Below, in pieces: positions 42,708 through 53,181 of a stretch of 64,000 nt of DNA. Both the position numbers and the translations under genes were made by a program. The DNA comes from Streptomyces sp. A1136 (lineage in GTDB: Bacteria; Actinomycetota; Actinomycetes; Streptomycetales; Streptomycetaceae): positions 310,001 through 374,000 of the forward strand of contig NZ_SSBJ01000001.1 in the NCBI RefSeq assembly GCF_004795055.1. The letters are read 5' to 3'. The notes under the pieces were generated by a model that was not told the origin of the DNA, searched no databases, and was given only the letters and a program-made list of their open reading frames with translations. Positions within the stretch are counted from its first letter, which is position 1; the number at the start of each line of letters is the position of its first letter.

Positions 42708-43945
42708 GCGTCCACCTCCGTCGTCCGCGCGCCGGGGATCCGCGCGACGAGCCGGAACCGGCCGCCCTCCACGGGGCCGGCCCGCAGGGCGCCGTCCACG
42801 ACCGCGAGCCGCTCGCGCAGCCCGGCGAGTCCCGACCCGGGCGGCCCGGCGGGCGCCCCCGCGCGGGCGCCGTCGTTCTCCACCAGCAGCGTCAGCGCGC
42901 CGTCCGGCCCTTCCTCCGCCGACAGTCGGATCAGGCAGCTGCCGGCGTCCCCGTGCCGCAAGACGTTGGTGGTCGCCTCCCGGACCACCCACCCCAGCGC
43001 GGACTGCACGTCGGCCGGCAGTGCGCGCCCGGCGTCGTACTCGACCCGGCAGTCCATCCCGGCGGCGCTCAGCACCCCCCGTGCCCCCTCCAGTTCGACC
43101 GCCAGGTCCGCTCCCCGGTAGCCGCGCACGACGTCCCGTACCTCCCGCTGGGACTCGCGCGCGATCCGCTGCACCTCGATCATCTGGTCCACCGCCTCCG
43201 GACGTTCCCGTCGGGCCAGTTGCACGGCCAGCTCGCTCTTGAGGGCGATCACGGCGAGGTTGCGGCCCATCACGTCGTGCAGGTCCCGGCCGAACCGCAG
43301 CCGCTCCTCGGCCACCGCCAGCCGCGCCTGGTACTCCCGCGAGCGCTCCAGCTCGCGCACGGTCTGCACCAGCCACGCGGAGAAGCCGGAGGTGGCGCTG
43401 AGGAAGAGGCCGCTCGTCAACACCCCGATGGCGCACCCGAGGGCGACCGCCGCCGGGAGGCCCGTGGCGAGCGAGGCCCCGCCGGTGAGGAGGGCCGCGG
43501 CGAGCGGCGCGTAGCTCATCTGCCGGGCCCGATCGAGGCACAGGGCGAACGATCCGCAGGCGAAGCCCGTCATGCCGATCATCGGAGCGGGGACCACGGC
43601 CGTGTCCACGCGGCCCGTTCTCACCAGGAGAAGGGCGGTCAGGCAGGCGGCGCCCGTGAAGACCGCCGTCGCTACCGCGAGCCGCACCGGGCGCGCACGG
43701 CGCCCGGTGAGCCAGTCCAGCGCCCGGGAGGAGAGGAAGCCGACGAGGACGGCCTGGGCGCACACCAGCAGGAACAGTCCGCCGGCGACGGGCCAGGAGG
43801 ACCGAGTGGGGTCATTACCGGCCGCCGACGCGAGGGCGCCCAGGCCGAAGGACGCGACTTCGAGCACCACGAACAAGTGGAAGGACCAGCGGGTGTAAAG
43901 CTCGACCTTGCCCGCGCTGCCGCGGTTGCGCCACCACCCGGTCAT
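42704..43945 (-). CDS. Sensor histidine kinase, DesK/NarX (HisKA_3) type
   Basis: The 413-residue kinase has about five or six membrane helices in residues 20-195 with no large extracellular domain, so it probably senses within or near the membrane. The HisKA_3 helix carries the phospho-histidine in FGRDLHDVMGRNLAVIALKSE. The HATPase contains LGWVVREATTNVLRHG and ENDGARAG with GSGLAGLRERL. The ATG is at 43943-43945; a GTG nine bases earlier is an alternative. DesK-type topology often reports membrane state. It lies between two tRNA-Gly(GCC) copies. Confidence 0.9.
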   Translation of the reverse strand: MTGWWRNRGSAGKVELYTRWSFHLFVVLEVASFGLGALASAAGNDPTRSSWPVAGGLFLLVCAQAVLVGFLSSRALDWLTGRRARPVRLAVATAVFTGAACLTALLLVRTGRVDTAVVPAPMIGMTGFACGSFALCLDRARQMSYAPLAAALLTGGASLATGLPAAVALGCAIGVLTSGLFLSATSGFSAWLVQTVRELERSREYQARLAVAEERLRFGRDLHDVMGRNLAVIALKSELAVQLARRERPEAVDQMIEVQRIARESQREVRDVVRGYRGADLAVELEGARGVLSAAGMDCRVEYDAGRALPADVQSALGWVVREATTNVLRHGDAGSCLIRLSAEEGPDGALTLLVENDGARAGAPAGPPGSGLAGLRERLAVVDGALRAGPVEGGRFRLVARIPGARTTEVDA

Positions 43946-43994
43946 TGTGGGCACGTCCCGGCCTCCCGAGTTCCCGGCTACCCCGACATACGAC

Positions 43995-44023
43995 AAAGGC
44001 CCTGATCTGTGATCAGGGCCTTT
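43995..44023 (-). terminator. Terminator after tRNA-Gly(GCC) copy 2
   Basis: The 13-base-pair stem AAAGGCCCTGATC with loop TGT starts nine bases past the tRNA 3' end on the minus strand. It would also isolate the two-component genes from tRNA transcription. Confidence 0.85.
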
Positions 44024-44031
44024 ACCGACTG

Positions 44032-44104
<73 letters not shown>

Positions 44105-44184
44105 ATGCTCGCCACGACACGAATGCCGTCGCGGTGCGTGCAACACTCTACCCGATCCACAACCGTGGTCGGTAAAGCGTGCAG

Positions 44185-44256
44185 AGCGGGTGACAGGGAT
44201 TGCACACTGCGCCTCCCCCCTGGAAGGGGGGTGTTCTGCTACTGAACTACACCCGC
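44185..44256 (-). tRNA. tRNA-Gly(UCC) with atypical D and T arms
   Basis: On the minus strand the acceptor GCGGGTG pairs with CACCCGC, and the discriminator is U. The anticodon stem CCCCC/GGGGG encloses CTTCCAG, giving UCC (complement of 44222-44224). The D-arm GTTC/GAAC closes a loop reading AGTAGCA, so G18 is replaced by A. The T-loop reads GTGCAATC instead of GTTCRANYC, so position 55 is G, and the T-stem is poorly paired in standard register. The loss of both G18 and U55 looks concerted. Staphylococcal tRNA-Gly used for peptidoglycan bridges has GUGC in the same place. Confidence 0.85.
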
Positions 44257-44344
44257 ACGACCTTCGGGGCTTTGACCTGCGGTCTGGCCCCTCGGCGTGA
44301 TCCACACACTAGCCGATCAGAGGGGGTGGATGGCAAATCCGGGG

Positions 44345-44662
44345 TCAGTGGGCAGCGTTGTAGGCCTCGTAGACCCGCTTCGGGATGCGGCCGCGCGGCG
44401 GCACGTCGTGGTCGTGGGACCGGGCCCAGGCGCGGACGGCGGCCGGGTCGGGGGCGATGCTGGTGTGCCGGTACGCCTTGCCCGAGCGGGCCTGCCGGCG
44501 GCCGGCGGCCACGTAGGGCGCCAGGCTCTTCCGCAGTTTCTTTGCGTTGGCCGGATTGAGGTCGATCTCGTACGACTTACCGTCCAAGGCGAACGAGACC
44601 GTTTCCGCCGCTTCTCCGCCGTCGATGTCATCGGAGAGCGTGACTACTACGCGCTGCGCCAC
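44345..44662 (-). CDS. lsrL: Lsr2-family nucleoid protein, paralogue LsrL
   Basis: The 105-residue protein has the Lsr2 N-terminal oligomerisation domain (QRVVVTLSDDIDGGEAAETV, then VSFALDGKSYEIDL). A C-terminal DNA-binding domain holds the AT-hook-like R90-G-R92 in VPPRGRIPKRV. Lsr2 proteins bind AT-rich DNA and silence foreign or specialised genes. Streptomyces has two: Lsr2 and LsrL (SCO4076), and the position just before purS matches LsrL. The start is GTG at 44660-44662. Confidence 0.87.
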   Translation of the reverse strand: MAQRVVVTLSDDIDGGEAAETVSFALDGKSYEIDLNPANAKKLRKSLAPYVAAGRRQARSGKAYRHTSIAPDPAAVRAWARSHDHDVPPRGRIPKRVYEAYNAAH

Positions 44663-45011
44663 GGATATCGGTCCCTTCGTGCGAGGTCACCACGTGCTGA
44701 CGTGCGGTGATGTCGCCTGTGTGGATGTTTCGGAGCAATGCGTCAATCCGTCCCGGTCGCGGGGTGAAAAATGTCCGCGAACCGAGGGATTCCTTTGTAC
44801 CGCGATTCTCATTGAATTGCGAAGCCCAGTTAATTCTCTCCGCGTGTCCGGCCGCAATGCCGGGCGAGTGGTTTTCCGGTGGATTTTGCGAAGCGTTGGT
44901 GAAGCCCAAACGGCGTGCCTGAGGGGGCCGGAGATATCTACCCGCGTAGAAATTTCGGGCGGGTACGCTGGAGGAACCGCCTTCGCACCAACCACCACAC
45001 GGGAGTGCCCG
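44663..45011. promoter_or_regulatory. Divergent promoter region of lsrL and purSQL
   Basis: This 349-base gap is less GC-rich than its surroundings (for example the stretch around 44765-44830). It has no gene I would support. Nearest to purS an inverted repeat TCTAC-N4-GTAGA (44937-44950) precedes a TACGCT -10-like box at about 44964-44969. It could be an operator for a purine or nucleoid-related regulator. The AT-richer centre is a plausible LsrL binding area. Confidence 0.5.
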
Positions 45012-45257
45012 ATGGCACGCGTCGTAGTCGACGTCATGCTCAAGCCGGAGATCCTCGACCCCCAGGGCCAGGCGGTGCAGCGTGCACTGCCGCGCCTGGG
45101 CTTCGACGGGATCGCCGACGTCCGCCAGGGGAAGCGCTTCGAACTGGAGGTGGAGGGACCGGTCGACCAGGCCGCCCTCGACCGCATCCACAAGATGGCC
45201 GAAACGTTCCTCGCCAACACCGTCATCGAAGACTTCACCGTGAAGGTCGAGGCCTGA
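45012..45257 (+). CDS. purS: FGAM synthase subunit PurS
   Basis: The 81-residue subunit bridges PurL and PurQ in the three-part formylglycinamide ribonucleotide synthase. It reads [40 protein letters not shown] and ends [19 protein letters not shown]. The ATG follows GGGAG. The purQ GTG begins two bases after the stop. Confidence 0.95.
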   Translation: MARVVVDVMLKPEILDPQGQAVQRALPRLGFDGIADVRQGKRFELEVEGPVDQAALDRIHKMAETFLANTVIEDFTVKVEA

Positions 45258-45259
45258 CG

Positions 45260-45936
45260 GTGACCACTCGCATCGGAGTCGTCACGTTCCCCGGAACGCT
45301 CGACGACCGTGACTCGCTGCGCGCCGTGCGCCTCGCCGGGGCCGAGCCCGTTTCGCTGTGGCACCGCGACAAGGACCTCCACCAGGTCGACGCGGTCGTC
45401 CTCGCGGGCGGCTTCTCCTACGGGGACTACCTGCGCGCCGGGGCCATCTCCCGCTTCTCGCCGGTGATGGAGACCATCATCGACCAGGCGAAGGCAGGCA
45501 TGCCCGTCCTGGGCATCTGCAACGGCTTCCAGGTCCTGACGGAGGCCCACCTGCTGCCGGGGGCGATGCTCCGCAACAACCACCTGCACTTCATCTGCCG
45601 CGAGCAGAAGCTGCGCGTGGAGAACGCGGGGAGCGCGTGGACCGGCGACTACAGCGCCGGCCAGGAGATCTCCATCCCGCTCAAGAACATGGACGGCCGC
45701 TACACCGCCGACGAGCACACGCTCGACGAACTGGAGGCCGAAGGCCGAGTGGCCTTCCGGTACCTCGACGGGAACCCGAACGGCTCGCTCCGAGACATCG
45801 CCGGCATCACCAACGCCGCCGGTAACGTCCTCGGCCTCATGCCGCACCCCGAGCACGCGGTCGAGCCGCTGATCGGAACCGGCCGCACCGACGGCCTCCC
45901 GTTCTTCACGTCGGTCCTGAAGAAGCTGGTTTCCGC

Positions 45937-45940
<4 letters not shown>
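45260..45940 (+). CDS. purQ: FGAM synthase glutaminase subunit PurQ
   Basis: The 226-residue class I glutamine amidotransferase supplies ammonia to PurL. The nucleophile cysteine is in [12 protein letters not shown] and the His-Glu pair in [26 protein letters not shown] is the family signature. The GTG start at 45260 follows the purS stop by two bases and its TGA overlaps the purL ATG. Confidence 0.97.
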
Positions 45941-48186
<2,246 letters not shown>

Positions 48187-48198
48187 GACGTCCCCCGC

Positions 48199-48239
48199 CA
48201 CGAGGCCCCCGCCCGGCAGTTCCGGGCGGGGGCCTCGTG
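48199..48239 (+). terminator. Terminator of purSQL
   Basis: An 18-base-pair perfect stem (CACGAGGCCCCCGCCCGG and complement, loop CAGTT) lies 13 bases past the purL stop. Confidence 0.9.
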
Positions 48240-48314
48240 GCGTGTGCCCACCGTCCCGCGCACGCCGTGCGGAGCAGGCCGCGGGCCGGGCCGCGGCCGA
48301 AGTAGGGTCGGGCC

Positions 48315-49106
48315 ATGCCGCCCGCCAAGAGGAAAACGCGTACCTACGACTCCGCCAGGATCCGCGCCGCCGTCACGGCCCAGTTCGGCCATGTCGCGGA
48401 CGCCGTGCGGGAACTGACCCCCGAGCAGCTGGCCCGGCCCAGCGGGCTGGGGCAGTGGACGGTCGGGGACCTGGCCGCGCACATCGCGTGGATCGCGGAC
48501 TCCTTGGCCGCGGGTCTCGCCCGGCCGCCCGCCGCCGTGCCGGAGCTGACCGCCGTCGAGTGGCCCTCCGTCACCGCGTCGCTCGCCGGGAAGATCGCCG
48601 AGGCGGCGAAGGAGACCTTGATCGGGGCGCCCCTGCCCGAGTTGTACGAGCGCGCCGGGGCCCGGCTGGCCGAGCAGCTCGCCGCGAACCCGGACCGCCG
48701 GGTGTTGAGCCTGTGGATCGGGGCCATGACCCTGGGGGACTTCCTGGTCACCCGGACCGTGGAGTTGGTGGTGCACACCGATGACCTGAACCGGGCCACG
48801 GGGCTGGCCGTACCGATCGAGCGGCAGGCCCTCGCCGCGTGCACCCGGCTGCTCGCGGACGCCCTCGCCGTCACCGCGCCGGGCGGGTCGGTCGAGGTAC
48901 GGATTCCGCCCTTCGCGGTGGTCCAGTGCGTCGAAGGACCCCGCCACACCCGGGGTACCCCGCCGAACGTGGTCGAGACCGACCCGCTGACCTGGCTGCG
49001 GCTCGCGACGGGCCGCACCGGCTGGGCCGAGGCGGTGCGGGAGGCGCACGTACGGGCCAGTGGAGAACGGGCGGACCTGTCGGCGCTGCTGCCCTTGATG
49101 AGCTGA
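48315..49106 (+). CDS. Maleylpyruvate isomerase-family, mycothiol-dependent-type protein
   Basis: The 263-residue protein has an N-terminal DinB-like four-helix metal-binding domain (about 15-165; GLGQWTVGDLAAHIAWIADS, VTRTVELVVHTDDLNRATG). A C-terminal domain of the SCP2-like kind follows (about 170-263). The histidines in HIAW and VVHTDD suit a zinc site. In actinobacteria such enzymes use mycothiol for isomerisation or transfer; the exact reaction is unknown. The ATG is at 48315. Confidence 0.83.
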   Translation: MPPAKRKTRTYDSARIRAAVTAQFGHVADAVRELTPEQLARPSGLGQWTVGDLAAHIAWIADSLAAGLARPPAAVPELTAVEWPSVTASLAGKIAEAAKETLIGAPLPELYERAGARLAEQLAANPDRRVLSLWIGAMTLGDFLVTRTVELVVHTDDLNRATGLAVPIERQALAACTRLLADALAVTAPGGSVEVRIPPFAVVQCVEGPRHTRGTPPNVVETDPLTWLRLATGRTGWAEAVREAHVRASGERADLSALLPLMS

Positions 49107-49144
49107 GCGGGGAACCGGCCGGGCGGCCGGTCCGTCACAAGGAC

Positions 49145-49654
49145 ATGCGTACCCCACGCCCCTCGCTGCCCGCCGTCGCCTTGGCCCTCGTCCTGTCGGC
49201 TGCCGGCGCCACCGCCTGCGGAGCGCAGGACGCCTCGCCCCGGCCCGTACATTCCGGGACCGTCGACGGGAAACCCTCCCCGGCCGCCGACGCCCCGCTG
49301 ACGGCCACCTCGTGGGTCGTCACCGCCTTGGACCGGGGCGCCGAACGCTCCCCCGTGCCCGCGGACGCCGATGGCAGGGCACGCTTCACCCTCGCCCCCG
49401 ACGGCGCGGCGAGCGGCGGCCTCGGCTGCAACCGGTTCACGGCGAAGGCCACCGTCGAGGGCGCCTCACTCACCTTCGGGCCGATCGCCTCGACCCGCAT
49501 GGCCTGCGCGGGGGGCGCCGACGAGGTCGAACGGGCCCTGACCGCCTTGTTCGGCGGTGGCCCACTCGGTTGGCAGGTCCACGGCCGGACCCTGACCATC
49601 ACCGGCGCGGACGGCTCCGGCCTGACCGCCGAGGCGGCCTCCGCGGCGGAGTGA
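49145..49654 (+). CDS. META/HslJ-domain lipoprotein
   Basis: The 169-residue protein has a lipoprotein signal (LSAAGATAC, lipid cysteine near residue 25) and one META domain (about 50-165). Domain motifs are ATSWVVTALDRGAE, GGLGCNRFTAKATVEGASL and FGPIASTRMACAGGADEVE. META proteins such as HslJ are linked to antibiotic and envelope stress tolerance. The stop lies four bases before the end of the convergent sulfatase gene. Confidence 0.87.
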   Translation: MRTPRPSLPAVALALVLSAAGATACGAQDASPRPVHSGTVDGKPSPAADAPLTATSWVVTALDRGAERSPVPADADGRARFTLAPDGAASGGLGCNRFTAKATVEGASLTFGPIASTRMACAGGADEVERALTALFGGGPLGWQVHGRTLTITGADGSGLTAEAASAAE

Positions 49655-49658
49655 CGCC

Positions 49659-51101
49659 TCACCCCGGGTACGGCAACAGCCCCGCGTTCGTCTCCTCCCA
49701 CGCCGCCCGCAACCGGGCCAACCGCTCCGGTTCCACGGCCGCCTTGTCGGCCTGCTCGCGCACGTCCCCGGCCAGGTTGAAGAGCTGGTCGCGCCCGCTC
49801 TTGCCCTGGTAGTACTTCCAGTCCCCGCGACGCAGCGCCCGCTCCCCGCGCACCCGCCAGAACAGGTCCCGCTCCGCGAGCCGCTCCCCGCGAAGCAGGT
49901 ACCCCGCGAGGCTCACCCCGTCCAGCGGATAGGCCGGGTGCGGTCGGGCGCCCGCCAGCTCCAGCAGCGTCGCCGTCCAGTCCGGGCTGAACACCGGGAC
50001 GCGGCTGACCTGACCGCCGTCGAGCCGGGCGGGCCAGCGCACGAGCGTCGGCACCCGGATGCCACCCTCTTGCAAGGACGCCTTGTTCCCCGACAGCGGC
50101 CAGTTGTAGGAGAAGCGCTCGCCGCCGTTGTCGCTGGCGAAGACGACCAGGGTGTCCTCCTGTCGCCCCGACCGTTCGAGTGCTTTCAACACCTCGCCCA
50201 CGGAGCGGTCCAGGTCCTCCACCATCTGCTTGTACTTCTCGACCGACCCGCCGTCCTGGTGCCACAGCGCCCGGGGGTCGCCCGCCTTGATCCGCCGGAC
50301 GATCTCGGCGCTCTCCGCGGTGTCCCCCTCCGCGATCCACGGCCAGTGCGGGGTGGTGAAGTTGAGGTTCAGCAGCCAGGGCCTGCCGTGGTCGCGGGAG
50401 ACGTACTCGCTCGCCCGCTCGGTGATGATCCGCGTGAAGTACCGCAGGTCCTTGTACTCGGTGTCGCCCTCGTACAGGTCGTACTCGCCGTTCAGGCCCA
50501 GCTTGGAGTAGTACTCCAGCGCCCCGCCGAAGTTGCCGAAGAACTCGTCCCAGCCCGAGCGGGTCGGGCTGTAGTCGGGCAGGTAGCCGCAGTGCCACTT
50601 GCCGATCAGCGCCGTGGCGTACCCGGAGTCGCGCAGCAGCGAGGCCAACGTCGGGTGCGTGGGCTCCAGACCGGCCGACTTGTCCGCGATCGGCTCCGCC
50701 AGGCCACCCTTCGTACGGCCCGGGTAGCGGCCCGTGTACAGGCTGAACCGGGTCGGGGAGCAGGTCGCGGAGCCCGAGTAGGCGTCGGTGAAGCGGACGC
50801 CCTGGCGGCCCAGCCGGTCCAGGTTCGGCGTCTTGATGTGCGGGGAGCCGTAGGAGGACAGGTCCGCCCAGCCGAGGTCGTCACCCAGGATGAACAGGAT
50901 GTTCGGGCGCCGGGAGTGACGTCCCCGCGCCGCCCGGAACTCCTGCTCGCCGCGGGCGGCCTCCGGGGTCCCGGCGGCGGTGTCCTCCCGCGCCAGGGCA
51001 GCGGCGGGCGCCGAGCCCAGGCCCACCGCGGCGGCGGCCGCGCTCACACCCACCGCGCCGCCGAAGGCACGCCGGGACAGGGGGGATTCGTACGTGGTCA
51101 C
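49659..51101 (-). CDS. Tat-exported sulfatase (type I, formylglycine)
   Basis: The 480-residue arylsulfatase-family hydrolase has a twin-arginine signal (LSRRAFGGAVGVSAAAAAVG). The catalytic C-S-P-T-R motif in SGSATCSPTRFSLYTGRYPG would have its cysteine converted to formylglycine. Metal ligands appear in NILFILGDDLGWADLSSYG and FASDNGGERF, and GKWHCGYLP supplies further active-site residues. It should release sulfate from sulfate esters outside the cell. The GTG start is at 51099-51101. Upstream lies a conserved-type leader peptide, so expression probably follows sulfur supply. No sulfatase-modifying enzyme is adjacent. Confidence 0.9.
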   Translation of the reverse strand: MTTYESPLSRRAFGGAVGVSAAAAAVGLGSAPAAALAREDTAAGTPEAARGEQEFRAARGRHSRRPNILFILGDDLGWADLSSYGSPHIKTPNLDRLGRQGVRFTDAYSGSATCSPTRFSLYTGRYPGRTKGGLAEPIADKSAGLEPTHPTLASLLRDSGYATALIGKWHCGYLPDYSPTRSGWDEFFGNFGGALEYYSKLGLNGEYDLYEGDTEYKDLRYFTRIITERASEYVSRDHGRPWLLNLNFTTPHWPWIAEGDTAESAEIVRRIKAGDPRALWHQDGGSVEKYKQMVEDLDRSVGEVLKALERSGRQEDTLVVFASDNGGERFSYNWPLSGNKASLQEGGIRVPTLVRWPARLDGGQVSRVPVFSPDWTATLLELAGARPHPAYPLDGVSLAGYLLRGERLAERDLFWRVRGERALRRGDWKYYQGKSGRDQLFNLAGDVREQADKAAVEPERLARLRAAWEETNAGLLPYPG

Positions 51102-51253
51102 AAGTACTCCAAGGCACGGCCCGCCGGCCCGGCTCCGGGCGGCGCGGGACGGCGCACGGCACGGCGGAACGGGCTCCGGCGGGGAGCGGTAAGGGGGCGC
51201 GCGGACGGGAGCGCGAAAGGGAACGGAAGGCGGCGCGGGAAGCGCGCGGGTCA

Positions 51254-51290
51254 GCGGCGTGTGACTACGCCCGGCGGCGTGTGACTACGC
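51254..51290. repeat. 17-base direct repeat at the end of the leader peptide
   Basis: GCGGCGTGTGACTACGC occurs at 51254-51270 and 51274-51290 (20-base period). The upstream copy on the minus strand contains the leader peptide stop codon. The repeat may be part of a structure that couples leader translation to the sulfatase mRNA. Confidence 0.7.
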
Positions 51291-51380
51291 GGGGCAGCGA
51301 CAGATGGCGCTCGCGACACGGACCAGGTCCACGTGTCGGCGCTCGACGAGGGTGACGGCGTGGTCACCGAGGGGCTGCAT
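51285..51380 (-). CDS. Putative cysteine-type leader peptide upstream of the sulfatase
   Basis: A 31-codon ORF (ATG at 51378-51380, TAG at 51285-51287) contains RRHVDLVRVASAICRC. This matches the recurrent actinobacterial leader pattern R-H-V-D-L-x-R-x-(A/S)-S-A-x-C found before sulfur and cysteine genes. Two cysteine codons lie just before the stop. The sulfatase starts 183 bases further on. By analogy with ribosome-mediated attenuation, stalling at the Cys codons under cysteine shortage would raise sulfatase expression. Confidence 0.65.
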   Translation of the reverse strand: MQPLGDHAVTLVERRHVDLVRVASAICRCPA

Positions 51381-51514
51381 GGGGCGAGAGCCTGTCGAAT
51401 GCCCGCGTACCTGTCAACAAGGAGTTCCGGATACCGAGACGGAAGCGTCCGGTCACCCTGTGTGCTGTGAGATTTCCCGGCCGTCGCCAATTCGGACCAG
51501 TGGTCGATCTCGCC

Positions 51515-51520
51515 TACACT
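51515..51520 (+). promoter_or_regulatory. -10 box of a leaderless purF promoter
   Basis: TACACT ends seven bases before the purF GTG with no ribosome site between, as at purD. Confidence 0.6.
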
Positions 51521-51527
51521 CGGAAGC

Positions 51528-53045
51528 GTGCCTCGTGGTGATGGACGACTCAACCACGACCTGCTCCCCGGCGAAAAGGGCCCCCAGGACGCTTGCGGCG
51601 TCTTCGGTGTCTGGGCTCCGGGTGAAGAGGTCGCCAAGCTCACCTACTTCGGACTGTATGCACTACAGCACCGCGGACAAGAGTCCGCGGGAATCGCTGT
51701 GAGCAACGGTTCCCAGATCCTCGTCTTCAAGGACATGGGCCTCGTTTCCCAAGTCTTCGACGAAACCTCTCTCGGCTCGCTCCAGGGTCATATCGCGGTC
51801 GGTCACGCCCGCTATTCGACCACCGGGGCCTCCGTCTGGGAGAACGCCCAACCGACTTTCCGCGCGACCGCCCACGGCTCCATCGCCCTGGGTCACAACG
51901 GCAACCTGGTGAACACCGCCGAGTTGGCCGAGATGGTCGCCGACCTCCCCCGTCAGGACGGCCGTGCCACGCAGGTGGCGGCCACCAACGACACCGATCT
52001 GGTCACCGCCCTGCTGGCCGGCCAGACCGACGACGAGGGCAAGCCCCTGACCATCGAGGAGTCGGCCGCCAAGGTCCTGCCTCAGGTCAAGGGCGCGTTC
52101 TCGCTGGTCTTCATGGACGAGGGAACCCTCTACACCGCCCGTGACCCGCAGGGCATCCGCCCGCTGGTCCTCGGCCGCCTGGAGCGCGGCTGGGTGGTGG
52201 CGAGCGAGACCGCCGCCCTCGACATCTGTGGCGCCAGCTTCGTCCGCGAGGTCGAGCCGGGCGAGCTGATCGCGATCGACGAGAACGGTCTTCGGACCTC
52301 TCGATTCGCGGAAGCGAAGCCCAAGGGCTGTGTCTTCGAGTACGTCTACCTGGCGCGCCCGGACACCGACATCGCCGGCCGGAACGTCTACCTCTCGCGG
52401 GTCGAGATGGGCCGGCGCCTGGCCAAGGAAGCCCCGGTCGAAGCGGACCTGGTGATAGCGACGCCGGAATCCGGCACGCCCGCCGCGGTCGGCTACGCCG
52501 AGGCCAGCGGCATCCCGTACGGCTCCGGCCTGGTCAAGAACGCCTACGTGGGACGGACGTTCATCCAGCCCTCGCAGACCATCCGCCAGCTCGGCATCCG
52601 ACTCAAGCTCAACCCCCTCAAGGAAGTCATCCGGGGCAAGCGCCTGGTGGTCGTGGACGACTCGATCGTCCGCGGCAACACCCAGCGCGCCCTGGTCAAG
52701 ATGCTCCGCGAGGCCGGCGCGGCCGAGGTCCACATCCGGATCTCCTCGCCGCCGGTGAAGTGGCCGTGCTTCTTCGGCATCGACTTCGCCACCCGGGCCG
52801 AGCTGATCGCCAACGGCATGACGGTCGACGAGATCGCCACGTCGCTCGGCGCCGACTCGCTCTCGTACATCTCGCTCGACGCGATGGTCGAGGCGACCAC
52901 CATCCAGAAGCCCAACCTCTGCCGTGCCTGCTTCGACGGCGAGTACCCGATGGAGCTGCCCGACCCGCAGCTGCTCGGCAAGCAGCTCCTGGAGACCGAG
53001 CTCGCGGGCGGCACCGACGCCGCCGACGCGCTCCGGCGCCCGTAG
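51528..53045 (+). CDS. purF: Amidophosphoribosyltransferase
   Basis: The 505-residue enzyme makes phosphoribosylamine from PRPP and glutamine, the committed step of the pathway. A 22-residue propeptide precedes the catalytic cysteine C23 (GPQDACGVFGVW). The PRPP motif is VVVDDSIVRGNTQRA. Cysteines in KPKGCVFEYV, VKWPCFFGID and LCRACFDGEY match the iron-sulfur cluster of the Bacillus-type enzyme. GTG 51528 is the likely leaderless start. It is divergent from the sulfatase leader and followed by purM after 136 bases. Confidence 0.97.
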   Translation: MPRGDGRLNHDLLPGEKGPQDACGVFGVWAPGEEVAKLTYFGLYALQHRGQESAGIAVSNGSQILVFKDMGLVSQVFDETSLGSLQGHIAVGHARYSTTGASVWENAQPTFRATAHGSIALGHNGNLVNTAELAEMVADLPRQDGRATQVAATNDTDLVTALLAGQTDDEGKPLTIEESAAKVLPQVKGAFSLVFMDEGTLYTARDPQGIRPLVLGRLERGWVVASETAALDICGASFVREVEPGELIAIDENGLRTSRFAEAKPKGCVFEYVYLARPDTDIAGRNVYLSRVEMGRRLAKEAPVEADLVIATPESGTPAAVGYAEASGIPYGSGLVKNAYVGRTFIQPSQTIRQLGIRLKLNPLKEVIRGKRLVVVDDSIVRGNTQRALVKMLREAGAAEVHIRISSPPVKWPCFFGIDFATRAELIANGMTVDEIATSLGADSLSYISLDAMVEATTIQKPNLCRACFDGEYPMELPDPQLLGKQLLETELAGGTDAADALRRP

Positions 53046-53181
53046 GACGCACCGGACCCGTCCCCTCCCACGGACGGGTCCGCTCCGCGCACCCCGTACA
53101 ACCTGCGCCCGGCCCTGTCTTTCAGGCTTTTCCCAGGGCCGTGCACCACCCGCAGTAACGACACGAAAGCTCTCTCCTGTC

